A stretch of DNA of 64,000 bases from Peteryoungia rhizophila (GCF_004912145.1 NZ_STGT01000006.1:186001-250000), one strand, 5' to 3'. Shown: positions 51,626 through 60,713, numbered from the stretch's first letter. The notes: generated from the letters alone by a model not told the origin. Translations and numbers: made by a program.

Positions 51626-53509
51626 ATGCCAACTCTAAGGCGCTTTATAATAAAGAATTTTCGAGGCATTAAGAGCGCGGAAATAAATGTAGATGTGCGA
51701 AAGAACGCGAACGTAATTACGCTAATAGGTCTCAACGAAAGCGGAAAAACTACGATACTTGAGGCCTTGTCCCATTTTTCGACTGGGGATCGAACAATAC
51801 CAAATCTGGTTGCTCGATCAGAAAGGAAGGAGCACCTTATATCGCTTATACCCATAGATCGGCGAGCCGCATTCACAGACAGCATAAAAATTACTGCTGA
51901 AATTGGATTTCCTGAAGGAGAGTTCCAAAAGTACGTTGATAGAGCCAAATTGAGGTTCTCAAAGGATCTGCGCGTCAAGAGTCCTATCGAAAAGATATCC
52001 GTAGCTAAGTGCTTTGAATACAAAGATAGTTCTTATGTAAGGCAAATGAGCTATTGGAGCGGCATAGACCTTGAGGTTAAGGATGCCGGTAAAAAAAAGT
52101 ACGTCGATTACGTGTCGCCGGAAGATAAAACAGTAGATAATGATGTTTGGCTCTGGATTGTTGAAGAGATAGAAAAGGAACTTTTCGAGCTTGTATATTT
52201 TCCGACATTTATAGTTGATATGCCGAATAGAATATATCTGGAAGAACACGACAACGAAAGTGCTATCAATTTATACTATAGAAAGGTGATAGAAGATATT
52301 TTGGCTAGTTTGGATGAGGGTATAGACCTCAAGCGGCACGTCGTTCAAAGGCTGAAAGATGCAAAGAGATTAGACGCCACCCCGAATTGGTTTTCAATTT
52401 TCTTTGGAAAGCCAGAACGTAGCTTGGTTGACTCGGTTCTTAACAAAATACAAGCAGCAATCAATCGCGAAGTTATCGGAAGCTGGGCCAAGGTTTTCAA
52501 GGGCTCGGCGACGTCAAGAAGCGTCAAGCTTGAATGGAATGTCGATAGCCAAAAACAAGATATGGCTTATCTGTCTTTTGCAATTTCCGACGGGCAGTCG
52601 ACGTATGCTATTCACGAGCGGTCATTGGGTTTTAGGTGGTTTTTCTCTTATCTACTTTTTACGCAATTTAGATCTAAATCAAAAAAGAAGACAATATTTT
52701 TGTTTGATGAGCCGGCGGCAAACCTTCATGCAAAAGCCCAAAGTCAACTTATGGAAAGTATAGCTAGAATTGTTGGTGGAGGAAACAAGGCTATATACTC
52801 TACTCATAGCCCTCATATGATAAATCCGGCTTGGTTGAGCGATGCATTTATCGTCGAGAACAAGTCTGTGAACATAGAGAAGCATGAGGATATTTATGGT
52901 ATGGAAATGAAGGCAAACGATATACATGCGGTTGGATACGGCGAATTTGTGAGTAAATTCCCCGAGAAAACCACCTACTTTCAACCTGTTTGGGAGAAGC
53001 TTCTATATGAGATTCCGCCAATTGTGGGATCTGGTCCGTATTTATGCGTTGAGGGGATATCGGATTTTCACTTATTCTATTACGTCAGAAATCTTAACGA
53101 TCAGAAATTTAAATTTTCTATAGTTCCTGGCGTTGGTGCAGGCGGATTTGAAGCTACTTTGCCGTCGCTATACGGCATCGGCGCTCAGTTCATACTTCTT
53201 TTGGACGACGACACACAGGGAAGAAAAGAAAAAGTTAGATACATTGAAAAAGGAATATTATCCGAGGATCAGGTCTATACTCTCGCTGATGTGAACCCTG
53301 AGTTTGCGGGCCGCCGACTTGAGGAGTTAATCACGGCTGGCTCCATGTCCCTCATCAAAGGCCGTTTCTCAGGCAAATCTGGTAAGAAGCAAGTTGGAAT
53401 GTACCTTGCCGAGATAGCGAGTTCCGGTGCGAAAGGTTCTCTGGACACTGAAACGATCGCCAACGGTGAGATTGTGTTGCATTGGTTCGCTGACAAAATA
53501 TCGAAGTAA
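51626..53509 (+). CDS. OLD-family ATP-dependent endonuclease (AAA15 ATPase plus TOPRIM)
   Basis: A 627-aa protein. The ATPase half has Walker A GLNESGKTT (residues 35-43), a signature-like ERSLGFRWF, Walker B TIFLFDEPAAN (Asp361, Glu362) and a His switch STHSP (392-396). The C-terminal TOPRIM domain has LCVEGISD (Glu476) and LLDDDTQG (Asp527-529), the nuclease metal residues. No UvrD-like helicase partner lies beside it, so it is a class 1 (stand-alone) OLD, unlike Gabija. It is markedly AT-rich and uses ATA and AGA codons, unlike its neighbours, so it was probably acquired. Phage defence is inferred. Confidence 0.82.
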   Translation: MPTLRRFIIKNFRGIKSAEINVDVRKNANVITLIGLNESGKTTILEALSHFSTGDRTIPNLVARSERKEHLISLIPIDRRAAFTDSIKITAEIGFPEGEFQKYVDRAKLRFSKDLRVKSPIEKISVAKCFEYKDSSYVRQMSYWSGIDLEVKDAGKKKYVDYVSPEDKTVDNDVWLWIVEEIEKELFELVYFPTFIVDMPNRIYLEEHDNESAINLYYRKVIEDILASLDEGIDLKRHVVQRLKDAKRLDATPNWFSIFFGKPERSLVDSVLNKIQAAINREVIGSWAKVFKGSATSRSVKLEWNVDSQKQDMAYLSFAISDGQSTYAIHERSLGFRWFFSYLLFTQFRSKSKKKTIFLFDEPAANLHAKAQSQLMESIARIVGGGNKAIYSTHSPHMINPAWLSDAFIVENKSVNIEKHEDIYGMEMKANDIHAVGYGEFVSKFPEKTTYFQPVWEKLLYEIPPIVGSGPYLCVEGISDFHLFYYVRNLNDQKFKFSIVPGVGAGGFEATLPSLYGIGAQFILLLDDDTQGRKEKVRYIEKGILSEDQVYTLADVNPEFAGRRLEELITAGSMSLIKGRFSGKSGKKQVGMYLAEIASSGAKGSLDTETIANGEIVLHWFADKISK

Positions 53510-53534
53510 GCATTCGGTGATTGTTTTCTAGAAA

Positions 53535-53681
53535 CTACAAGCGCCTCACCACCCACACCAACCCAACCACCAATGCCACCATCACATCCCGCACCAGCCA
53601 TCTCACGCTGCGGGAACGGCTGCGCCAGCCGGCGGTCATGTAACTGAGGATATCCGAGAGCAGGTTTGCCAAGTCTTGCAT
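53535..53681 (-). CDS. Putative 48-aa small membrane protein
   Basis: A 49-codon frame with ATG at 53681. The amphipathic N-terminus MQDLANLLSDILSYM is followed by a basic stretch (WRSRSRSVRW) and one hydrophobic helix, VMVALVVGLVWVV, ending RRL. This Arg-rich then hydrophobic layout looks like a real membrane microprotein. The ribosome-binding site is weak, which lowers confidence. An internal ATG 15 codons in is an alternative. It lies between the OLD gene (convergent) and a repeat downstream of uvrB. Confidence 0.45.
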   Translation of the reverse strand: MQDLANLLSDILSYMTAGWRSRSRSVRWLVRDVMVALVVGLVWVVRRL

Positions 53682-53693
53682 GGTGGCCGTTTT

Positions 53694-53769
53694 GCCCCTC
53701 TCTTGGAATTTCTAGCACTTAACTGCGCTAAGATGCTGAAATTCCGTTCTCCCCCGCAAGGGGGGAGAT
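53694..53769. repeat. Intergenic palindromic repeat, copy 2 (inverted)
   Basis: In reverse complement this 76-base segment matches 10553-10629 with only about seven changes, including the CTCCCCC hairpin and the TTCAGCA...TGCTAGAAAT stem. It ends 5 bases before the uvrB stop codon. Confidence 0.85.
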
Positions 53770-53773
53770 AACG

Positions 53774-56700
53774 TCACCGCCCCGGCCGTCCCGTTTTGCC
53801 CTTCGTCCTTGCCTTGCGCTTGCCGTCACCCGGATCCTCGTAGGAGCCGGCGCCAGCGCGGGCGCGGATGATGGGGCGAGGGTCGTCTGCACCCCTCACC
53901 AAGTTCGCCTCGCCAATCGGCTTCGCCTCTTGGGGCGAACTATCCTCCCCCACGATTTGAGAGGCGGGGGGAGAGGAAGACTTCGGCTTCTCGGGCAGTT
54001 TGCCGGTCACCGGTTTTTCGGTGCGGCCGACGGTCATTTCGTCGAGGGTGTTCTTGCGGAAATAGGAGCTTTCCGGGCCGGATTTCGGCAGGGGCACGGC
54101 GCCGTCGGTGCCGGGGCCCATGTCGTCGATATGGGGTTTGGAGAAATAGCTGCCCTTGCCTTCCGGGGCGCCCGACTTGTTGCGGCCTGAGGTGGAGATG
54201 CGGGGTTGGGTGTCGCCGTCGGTTTTGGGTCCTCGGGTCAAGCCCGAGGATGACGACGGAGGGGGCGGCGCCAAGTTTTTCCCTCTCGCGCCTTCGGCGC
54301 TCGACGCCTCTTGCCTGGCGATCGGGTCGTCCATGGCGGCGAGTTCGACGGCCTTGAGGCGTTTGATTTCGTCGCGCAGGCGGGCGGCCTTTTCGAAGTC
54401 GAGGTCGGCGGCGGCGTTGCGCATGTCTTTTTCGAGCGCGTTGAGATGGGCCTGGAGGTTGTTGCCGACGAGGTGGCCGCCATCGGCGAAGCCTTTGCCG
54501 GAGACGCCGGAGATGTCGGCGCGGACGTGGTCGCGTTCGTAGACGCTATCGAGGATGTCGGAGATGCGGGCCTTGACCGATTCCGGCGTGATGCCGTGTT
54601 CGGTGTTGTAGGCCATCTGCTTTTCGCGGCGGCGGGACGTCTCGTCCATGGCGCGCTGCATCGAGCCGGTGATCTGGTCGGCATAGAGGATGACCTTGCC
54701 GTCGACGTTTCGCGCGGCGCGGCCGATGGTCTGGACCAACGAAGTTTCCGAGCGGAGGAAACCTTCCTTGTCGGCATCGAGGATGGCGACGAAGCCGCAT
54801 TCGGGGATGTCGAGGCCTTCGCGGAGCAGGTTGATGCCGACGAGCACGTCGAAAGCACCCAAGCGGAGATCGCGGATGATCTCGATGCGCTCCAGCGTGT
54901 CGATGTCGGAATGCATGTAGCGGACGCGCACGCCCTGTTCATGCAGGTATTCGGTGAGGTCTTCGGCCATGCGCTTGGTGAGCACAGTGACGAGGGTGCG
55001 GTAGCCCTTGAGCGCCGTTTCGCGGATTTCGCCCAGCACGTCGTCGACCTGGGATTTGGCCGGGCGGATTTCGACCGGCGGGTCGATGAGGCCGGTGGGG
55101 CGGATGACCTGTTCGGCGAAGACGCCGCCGGCTTCTTCCATTTCCCAGCTCCCGGGGGTGGCGGAGACGGCGACGGTCTGGGGGCGCATGGCGTCCCATT
55201 CCTCGAAGCGCAGCGGGCGGTTGTCCATGCAGGAGGGCAGGCGGAAGCCGTATTCGGCGAGCGTCGCCTTGCGGCGGAAGTCGCCTCGGTACATGCCGCC
55301 GATCTGGGAGACGGAGACGTGGCTTTCGTCGATGAAGAGCAGGGCGTTGTCGGGGATGTATTCGAACAGCGTCGGTGGCGGCTCGCCGGGCTTGCGGCCG
55401 GTGAGGTAACGCGAATAGTTCTCGATGCCGGCGCAGGAGCCGGTGGCTTCGAGCATTTCGATGTCGTAGCGGGTGCGCTGTTCCAGCCGCTGGGCTTCGA
55501 GCAGGCGGCCGCCCTTTTCGAGCTCGGCAAGGCGGATTTTCAGCTCGTCCTTGATCGACTTGATCGCGCCGTTTAGGGCGGGGCGCGGCGTGACATAGTG
55601 GCTGTTGGCGTAGATCTTCACCGACTTCATGTCGCCGGTCTTCTTGCCGGTGAGCGGGTCGAATTCGGTGATGCTCTCGATCTCGTCGCCGAAGAGGGTG
55701 ATGCGCCAGGCGGCATCCTCCAGGTGGGCGGGGAAGAGTTCGATCGTGTCGCCGCGGACGCGGAAGGAGCCGCGGACGAAGTTGATGTCCTGGCGCTTGT
55801 ATTGCTGGGCGACGAGGTCGGCGAGCAGCTGGCGCTGGTCGATGCGGTCGCCGACCGACATCTGGAAGGTCATGGCGGTGTAGGTTTCGACCGAGCCGAT
55901 ACCATAGATACAGGAGACCGAGGCGACGATGATGCAGTCGTCGCGCTCGAGGATGGCGCGGGTGGCGGCGTGGCGCATGCGGTCGATCTGTTCGTTGATC
56001 GAACTCTCCTTCTCGATGAAGGTATCCGAGCGCGGCACATAGGCTTCCGGCTGGTAGTAGTCGTAATAGGAGACGAAATATTCCACCGCGTTGTCGGGGA
56101 AGAAGTTCTTGAACTCGGAATAGAGCTGGGCGGCGAGCGTCTTGTTCGGCGCGAGGATGACGGCCGGGCGCTGGGTCGCTTCGATCACCTTGGCCATGGT
56201 GAAAGTTTTTCCGGAACCGGTGACGCCGAGCAGGACCTGAGTGCGGTCATTGTTGGAGAGGCCCTCGACGAGGTCCTTGATCGCGGTCGGCTGGTCGCCG
56301 GCGGGCTCGAAATCGGAAACCATGCGGATCTCGACGCCGCCTTCGGATTTCGCCGGCCGGGCCGGGCGGTGGGGCATCCAGAGTTCGCCGTTCTTGAACA
56401 GCGGGTTGCCGCTTTCGATCAGGGCGGTGAGGGCTTCGACCGTGGCCGTGACGGCGCCGGGGGCGAGCGACTGGGCGTCTTCCAGCGACATGTCCATGCC
56501 GGCCACGGGGTTCAAGCCGGCGGCGGCGCGGGTGGCGGGATCGGAGGAGGCGCCGATCGAGACGCCGCGGGAGGTTTTGGTCGAGGTCGTATTCTTGGCG
56601 GTGGGTTTGGTGGTCGCCTTTTCGAGCGCCACCTTCTCCGCATGGCGGCGGGCCTCGATCTCGATCTTCTTGCGGTGTTTGCCGGCCTTCGAGGCGAGTT

Positions 56701-56854
56701 CGCGCTGGCTTTCGACGGTCGACGCCTCGGCTTCCGCCTCCAGCTGCTTCACCCAATCGGAGACGGATCCTCCCAGAGGGGCGCCCTCGAACGGGGCTTG
56801 CGGGGCTTCCTCGAAACCATTCGAGGGGGCGGAGGATTTGGGAGATTTGGCCAT
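53774..56854 (-). CDS. uvrB: Excinuclease ABC subunit B with extended tails
   Basis: DNA-damage-recognition helicase of nucleotide excision repair, 1026 aa against about 670 in E. coli. The core starts near residue 182 (DFEPAGDQPTA), with Walker A GVTGSGKT at 210-217, the beta-hairpin region YYDYYQPEAYVP, and SLVQTIGRAARNVDGKV. The UVR motif (DLDFEKAARLRDEIKRLK) precedes a 200-residue C-terminal tail. The N-terminal 180 residues are charged and low-complexity. The C-terminal tail has two SYFxK...D.M repeats and a stretch coded by a genomic repeat (54228-54260). ATG 56854 was chosen as the family-like start. Confidence 0.95.
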   Translation of the reverse strand: MAKSPKSSAPSNGFEEAPQAPFEGAPLGGSVSDWVKQLEAEAEASTVESQRELASKAGKHRKKIEIEARRHAEKVALEKATTKPTAKNTTSTKTSRGVSIGASSDPATRAAAGLNPVAGMDMSLEDAQSLAPGAVTATVEALTALIESGNPLFKNGELWMPHRPARPAKSEGGVEIRMVSDFEPAGDQPTAIKDLVEGLSNNDRTQVLLGVTGSGKTFTMAKVIEATQRPAVILAPNKTLAAQLYSEFKNFFPDNAVEYFVSYYDYYQPEAYVPRSDTFIEKESSINEQIDRMRHAATRAILERDDCIIVASVSCIYGIGSVETYTAMTFQMSVGDRIDQRQLLADLVAQQYKRQDINFVRGSFRVRGDTIELFPAHLEDAAWRITLFGDEIESITEFDPLTGKKTGDMKSVKIYANSHYVTPRPALNGAIKSIKDELKIRLAELEKGGRLLEAQRLEQRTRYDIEMLEATGSCAGIENYSRYLTGRKPGEPPPTLFEYIPDNALLFIDESHVSVSQIGGMYRGDFRRKATLAEYGFRLPSCMDNRPLRFEEWDAMRPQTVAVSATPGSWEMEEAGGVFAEQVIRPTGLIDPPVEIRPAKSQVDDVLGEIRETALKGYRTLVTVLTKRMAEDLTEYLHEQGVRVRYMHSDIDTLERIEIIRDLRLGAFDVLVGINLLREGLDIPECGFVAILDADKEGFLRSETSLVQTIGRAARNVDGKVILYADQITGSMQRAMDETSRRREKQMAYNTEHGITPESVKARISDILDSVYERDHVRADISGVSGKGFADGGHLVGNNLQAHLNALEKDMRNAAADLDFEKAARLRDEIKRLKAVELAAMDDPIARQEASSAEGARGKNLAPPPPSSSSGLTRGPKTDGDTQPRISTSGRNKSGAPEGKGSYFSKPHIDDMGPGTDGAVPLPKSGPESSYFRKNTLDEMTVGRTEKPVTGKLPEKPKSSSPPASQIVGEDSSPQEAKPIGEANLVRGADDPRPIIRARAGAGSYEDPGDGKRKARTKGKTGRPGR
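54228..54260. repeat. Palindromic repeat inside the uvrB coding region
   Basis: GGTCCTCGGGTCAAGCCCGA then GGATGACGACGG is the same unit as at 12379, 29445 and 50952, here lying within the C-terminal tail of uvrB. It is translated as SSSSGLTRGP without breaking the frame. Confidence 0.8.
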
Positions 56855-56970
56855 GGCCGGAATATGGAGAAGGGCGGCGGCAAAGGGAAGAGGCGGCAGC
56901 TGAGAATTGGAACGAAAACGCAACGGGTGGCAAGGGTTATGGCCAGCGTGGTGGCAGGAGGGTGGGGACG

Positions 56971-57891
56971 TCAGTGCTTGAAGATGTTGTCACGATGCCA
57001 GTCGAGATAATGCGGATGCGGGCGTAGGTGTGGCGCGGTCGGGACACGAGCCTTGCCGTCCTTGACGAGCAGGTGGGAAATGTCCTCGTTCAAATGGCGA
57101 GATTGCAGGATGGTGAGATCATCGGCCAGGGATAGCAGGCCGCGATCGAACATCCAATGGACGGTGCCTGAGAGGGCAATGCCGTTCTGGACCGAGTCAT
57201 TTCCACCGCGCTCGACAGGAACGATATGGGCTGCCTCCACTTCGGGTCGGCCACCGCCATTGATGAGGCGCAGGCCGGTGAAGGCGCAGGTGCGGTCGTA
57301 GACGCGGCGGACATGCTGACGGAATTTCGCGTCGCGGAAGGGGCGGTTGATGGTGCTGGAGATGATGGGCCGATCATAGCCGTCGGCGACGTAGCCGGTT
57401 TGGTCAGGTTCACCGATCTGGAAATAGGATAGCGGATTGGTCTCAGGCGAGATCTCATCCTGCGGATCGACGCGCTGTGGCCACTCATCGGAGTCGGAGA
57501 GACCAGCGGTTACCAGTGCGGCAAATTCGGCTTCACTGATGATCCGAACGGCTTGAACGCTTCGACCGGGATTGACGATGCCATCCGGACCGACGAGTTG
57601 GCGCTCATAGCCGCCACCCTCCCGATAATCGAGGGGACGATCGAAATCGATATAGTCAGTCAATTTCGCGTAGTGATGATCAGCAAGCTCGTGATCATCC
57701 TCGATGACCGCAACTCGGGCCAGGCCAGAATAGTAGCGTCCCGGCATGCCTACAAGCGGACCGTAGTAGACGATCCAATCGCCCAGCGCCTGCCTGACAC
57801 GGGAGAGGTAGGTCTTTGGAAAGTGGTAGTGCTGACCGCGGACGTCTTTATAGCCGCTTCCGTCCTTGTGGTAGAAAATCGCCTTGGCCAT
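56971..57891 (-). CDS. HNH endonuclease domain protein
   Basis: A 306-aa protein. The C-terminal HNH nuclease reads TCAFTGLRLINGGG, EAAHIVPVERGGNDSVQNGI and ALSGTVHWMFDRGLLSL, with the AHI His and Asn/His of the active site. The N-terminal 130 residues (MAKAIFYHKDGSGYKDVRG) resemble modified-base or DNA-binding domains paired with HNH enzymes. No methylase is adjacent, so it is not a classical restriction pair. It could be a modification-dependent nuclease, but that is inference. It lies 116 bases before uvrB on the same strand. Confidence 0.82.
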   Translation of the reverse strand: MAKAIFYHKDGSGYKDVRGQHYHFPKTYLSRVRQALGDWIVYYGPLVGMPGRYYSGLARVAVIEDDHELADHHYAKLTDYIDFDRPLDYREGGGYERQLVGPDGIVNPGRSVQAVRIISEAEFAALVTAGLSDSDEWPQRVDPQDEISPETNPLSYFQIGEPDQTGYVADGYDRPIISSTINRPFRDAKFRQHVRRVYDRTCAFTGLRLINGGGRPEVEAAHIVPVERGGNDSVQNGIALSGTVHWMFDRGLLSLADDLTILQSRHLNEDISHLLVKDGKARVPTAPHLRPHPHYLDWHRDNIFKH

Positions 57892-57963
57892 GTGTGTCCC
57901 GAGTCATCCGATGATGCTGCCACTATGCCGTGACATCGACGTCGCGCAACCCGGACCTGGCCC

Positions 57964-59943
57964 TCACGCTACAGACAGATGCTTCGACTTGCCCTTGCGC
58001 TTGAGGTTGGCGCTGGGTTGATGGCCGGCGATCCAGGTGTCGAGGGCGCTTGCGGGCATGGGGCGGGCGAAGAGGTAGCCCTGGGCGGTGCCGCAGCCGA
58101 GGCGGGCCAGAATGGCGGCGTCTTCGGGGGTTTCGACGCCTTCGACGACGATCTCCAGCGACAGGGACTGGCCGAGGCTGACCATGGCGGAGATCAGCTT
58201 CTGGTTCGTCTCGCTGCGGGCGACGTCCTTGACGAAGCTGCGGTCGATCTTAAGGCGGTCGATCTTGAGGCCGATGAGATAGGCGAGCGAGGAATGGCCC
58301 ATGCCGAAATCGTCAACGGCGAGCTTGTAACCGGCTTCTTCCATCTGCTTCAGCTGGGCGTCGGCAAGAGCCGGGTCAAGAATCGCCTCTTCGGTGATTT
58401 CGATCTCCAGCGAGGCGGGATTGACGCCGTGTTCGCTGGTCACGCGGTGCAGCATGCAGGCGACGGAATACAGCGCGAATTCGCGCGGCGAGACGTTGAG
58501 GGCCACGGTCACGTCGGGCAAGCCCAACTCCGGCAGGCGGCGCACGAGCAGGCAGGCGTCGCGGGCGATGCGGGCGGTGAACTGTTCGGAGAGATGCACG
58601 GCGCGGGCGGCATTGACGATTTCCGGCGGGGAGACGAAGCCGAGCTGCGGATGCTGCCAGCGGACCAGCGCCTCGAAACCCGTGATGCGGCGCGTGACCA
58701 GATCGACCTGGGGCTGGAACCAGGCGCCGATCGCGCCCGTCTGGATGGCGCGTTCGAGATCCTGCTCGATGATCCGCCGACGCTCGGCATTCTTGCGCAG
58801 ATCCGGATCGAACTCGCGCAATTGCCGGCGGTCGCTGCGTTTGGCGTCATAGAGCGCCATGTCGGCGCATGCGAGCAGTTCCTCGGCATCGCTGGCATGC
58901 TCGGGATAGGCCGCGAGGCCGACGCTGAGGCCGACGACGGTCTGGCGTTGGTACCACTGGATCGGCTGGCGGCTCGCTTCCAGGACTGAGGCCGCATGGG
59001 TCCGGGCCCGGTTGAGCGCGTCCGCCCCGCTGACGATGACGGCGAATTCGTCGCCGCCGAGACGCGCGATCAGACTGCCATCCTCGACGATCGAGGAAAG
59101 ACGGGCGGCGATCGCGCGGAGCAGCGCATCGCCGGCGCTGTGACCAAGCGTATCGTTGATCGACTGGAAACGCTCGACGTCGAAAATCAGCAATGCGACC
59201 TCTTCATCGACGACCCGGGCGCGGGCGATGTCGCCGGCCAGCCGGCCGTGAAAGAAGACCCGGTTGGCAAGCCCCGTGAGCGTGTCGCGATTGGCCAGCG
59301 CCTCGAGGCGGGTGTTCTGGCGCAGGATGTCACTGTTGGCGCGGGTCAGGCTGTCGGCAAGCGCCGTTGCCTCGTGGCGGGCCACCTGGCTGTTGACGAA
59401 CATGCGTTCCGCCCAGAGGCTGCGGCGGATGAAGATGAGGATCATCAGCGACAGGCAGAGCCCGATCAGCACTTCGTTGGGGCGCCACAGGCCAATGAGA
59501 CTGACCATCAGTGAAATAAGGATAGGGATCGAATAGTTGAGGGCGAGCGGAGTATTGCCGATCTGCTTGATGACCGCGCCGGCCGCCATTCCGCCCATGA
59601 TCAGCAACAACGAGGCGTGCTGACCGAGGGGTTCGAAATTGGTGACGGCCCAGGGCAGGGCCGCCCAGACGGTGCCGAGTGCGAGTGCTCCGAGGGACAG
59701 AATCCTGAGGGAAAACTTCGGGGCGGACAACAGAAGACCACGCCGTGTCAGCGCTTTCATCGAGTAGGCGCGGACCCCGACCATGACGAGTGCTACGCCG
59801 TACCAGATGAGGCTGGTCCAGCTTGCCTCGTGCTGCATGGAGAGGATCAAGATGCAGACGGAGAGGGTGATCAGGTTGAGTGCCAGGGTCGAGTGGTATC
59901 CATCGGCGACGTCCGCCACCTTGGCTTGCAGCACTGCCGGCAT
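57964..59943 (-). CDS. Membrane-anchored diguanylate cyclase/phosphodiesterase (GGDEF-EAL)
   Basis: A bifunctional cyclic-di-GMP protein of about 659 aa. Residues 1-190 form six membrane segments. The GGDEF domain has RLGGDEF (296-300) and the EAL domain has FEALVRW (424-426), followed by NVSPREF, EITEEAIL, DDFGMGHSSL, KIDRSF, EGVE and QGYLFARP. Every residue expected for both activities is present. The RxxD inhibitory site before GGDEF is absent, so cyclase activity may lack product feedback. ATG 59943 is the preferred start; earlier in-frame ATGs reach 60018. Confidence 0.88.
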   Translation of the reverse strand: MPAVLQAKVADVADGYHSTLALNLITLSVCILILSMQHEASWTSLIWYGVALVMVGVRAYSMKALTRRGLLLSAPKFSLRILSLGALALGTVWAALPWAVTNFEPLGQHASLLLIMGGMAAGAVIKQIGNTPLALNYSIPILISLMVSLIGLWRPNEVLIGLCLSLMILIFIRRSLWAERMFVNSQVARHEATALADSLTRANSDILRQNTRLEALANRDTLTGLANRVFFHGRLAGDIARARVVDEEVALLIFDVERFQSINDTLGHSAGDALLRAIAARLSSIVEDGSLIARLGGDEFAVIVSGADALNRARTHAASVLEASRQPIQWYQRQTVVGLSVGLAAYPEHASDAEELLACADMALYDAKRSDRRQLREFDPDLRKNAERRRIIEQDLERAIQTGAIGAWFQPQVDLVTRRITGFEALVRWQHPQLGFVSPPEIVNAARAVHLSEQFTARIARDACLLVRRLPELGLPDVTVALNVSPREFALYSVACMLHRVTSEHGVNPASLEIEITEEAILDPALADAQLKQMEEAGYKLAVDDFGMGHSSLAYLIGLKIDRLKIDRSFVKDVARSETNQKLISAMVSLGQSLSLEIVVEGVETPEDAAILARLGCGTAQGYLFARPMPASALDTWIAGHQPSANLKRKGKSKHLSVA

Positions 59944-60149
59944 GATGTCGCCGCTTCGGCTCTCACTCAACCACATAATACAAAGCCCATACCTATCGCA
60001 ATAAATACTCAATAACATGAGCGACTTAACGGTATGTTACGGCGTCTTTGCGCAATTTAACTAGAAATCACCAGCGACTTTTTGGTGGCCTGCAGGGAAT
60101 GTTGTCTGCCCGTGTGGGGCGAGCTTCTGGCCGTTGCCCGTCACAGGTG

Positions 60150-60185
60150 AGCATGCCTCAGGTTGTGGCGAGGCATGCTATTTTC
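60150..60185 (+). terminator. Orphan terminator-like hairpin, possible small RNA 3' end
   Basis: AGCATGCCTC (60150-60159) and GAGGCATGCT (60170-60179) pair perfectly around a 10-base loop, followed by ATTTTC. No plus-strand gene precedes it. It lies 123 bases upstream of the DUF486 start, so it may end a small RNA or act as an attenuator in that leader. Confidence 0.55.
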
Positions 60186-60308
60186 GCATGTTGGGGGCGC
60201 AAAACTCTGCAGCGCCATGATCCCCGGAATTTGATAAAGTGAAAGCGACGGACGAGCAGTGACTCGCCGGCCGTTCCCTCCGCCATCCTCCCAACTCACG
60301 AGTTCTCC

Positions 60309-60659
60309 ATGCCGAGCTTCTCCCCCGCCGCTCTCTGGCCGATCCTGCTTCTGTCCTTGTCCAACATCTTCATGACCTTCGCCTGGTATGGGCATCTCAA
60401 ATACAAGACCTCGGCGCTGTGGATCGCCATCGCCGCCAGCTGGGGTATCGCCTTCTTCGAATATTGTCTCGCCGTGCCCGCCAATCGCATTGGCTCGGAG
60501 GTCTATTCGGCAGCTCAGCTGAAGACGATGCAGGAGGTGATCACGCTGATCGTCTTCGCCGGCTTCTCTGTCTTCTTCCTGAAGGAGAGCCTGACGATCA
60601 ATCATGCAATCGGCTTCGCCCTGATTGCTGCCGGCGCGGCCTTCGTGTTTCGCGGATAA
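60309..60659 (+). CDS. DUF486 small DMT-superfamily membrane protein
   Basis: A 116-aa four-helix membrane protein of the DUF486 family, related to small drug/metabolite transporters. It contains LLLSLSNIFMTFAWYGHLKY, SWGIAFFEYCLAVPANRIG and FAGFSVFFLKES. The charged loop with EVYSAAQLKTMQEVI is typical. Transport substrate unknown. The ribosome-binding site is weak (upstream sequence ACGAGTTCTCC). Confidence 0.9.
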   Translation: MPSFSPAALWPILLLSLSNIFMTFAWYGHLKYKTSALWIAIAASWGIAFFEYCLAVPANRIGSEVYSAAQLKTMQEVITLIVFAGFSVFFLKESLTINHAIGFALIAAGAAFVFRG

Positions 60660-60713
60660 AGGAGAGGCGGACGCGGGATTTCGCGCCCGTCTCTCAACCC
60701 CGAAATACATTCG

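Noticed and set aside
54311..55576. Plus-strand frame of 421 codons opposite uvrB
   Set aside because: Repetitive Val/Asp/Glu/Ala composition typical of antisense frames in high-GC genes; uvrB is unambiguous on the other strand.
56971..57891. HNH gene plus OLD gene as one defence island
   Set aside because: They are separated by uvrB, differ in base composition (the HNH gene is like the host), and face opposite directions, so joint function is not supported.
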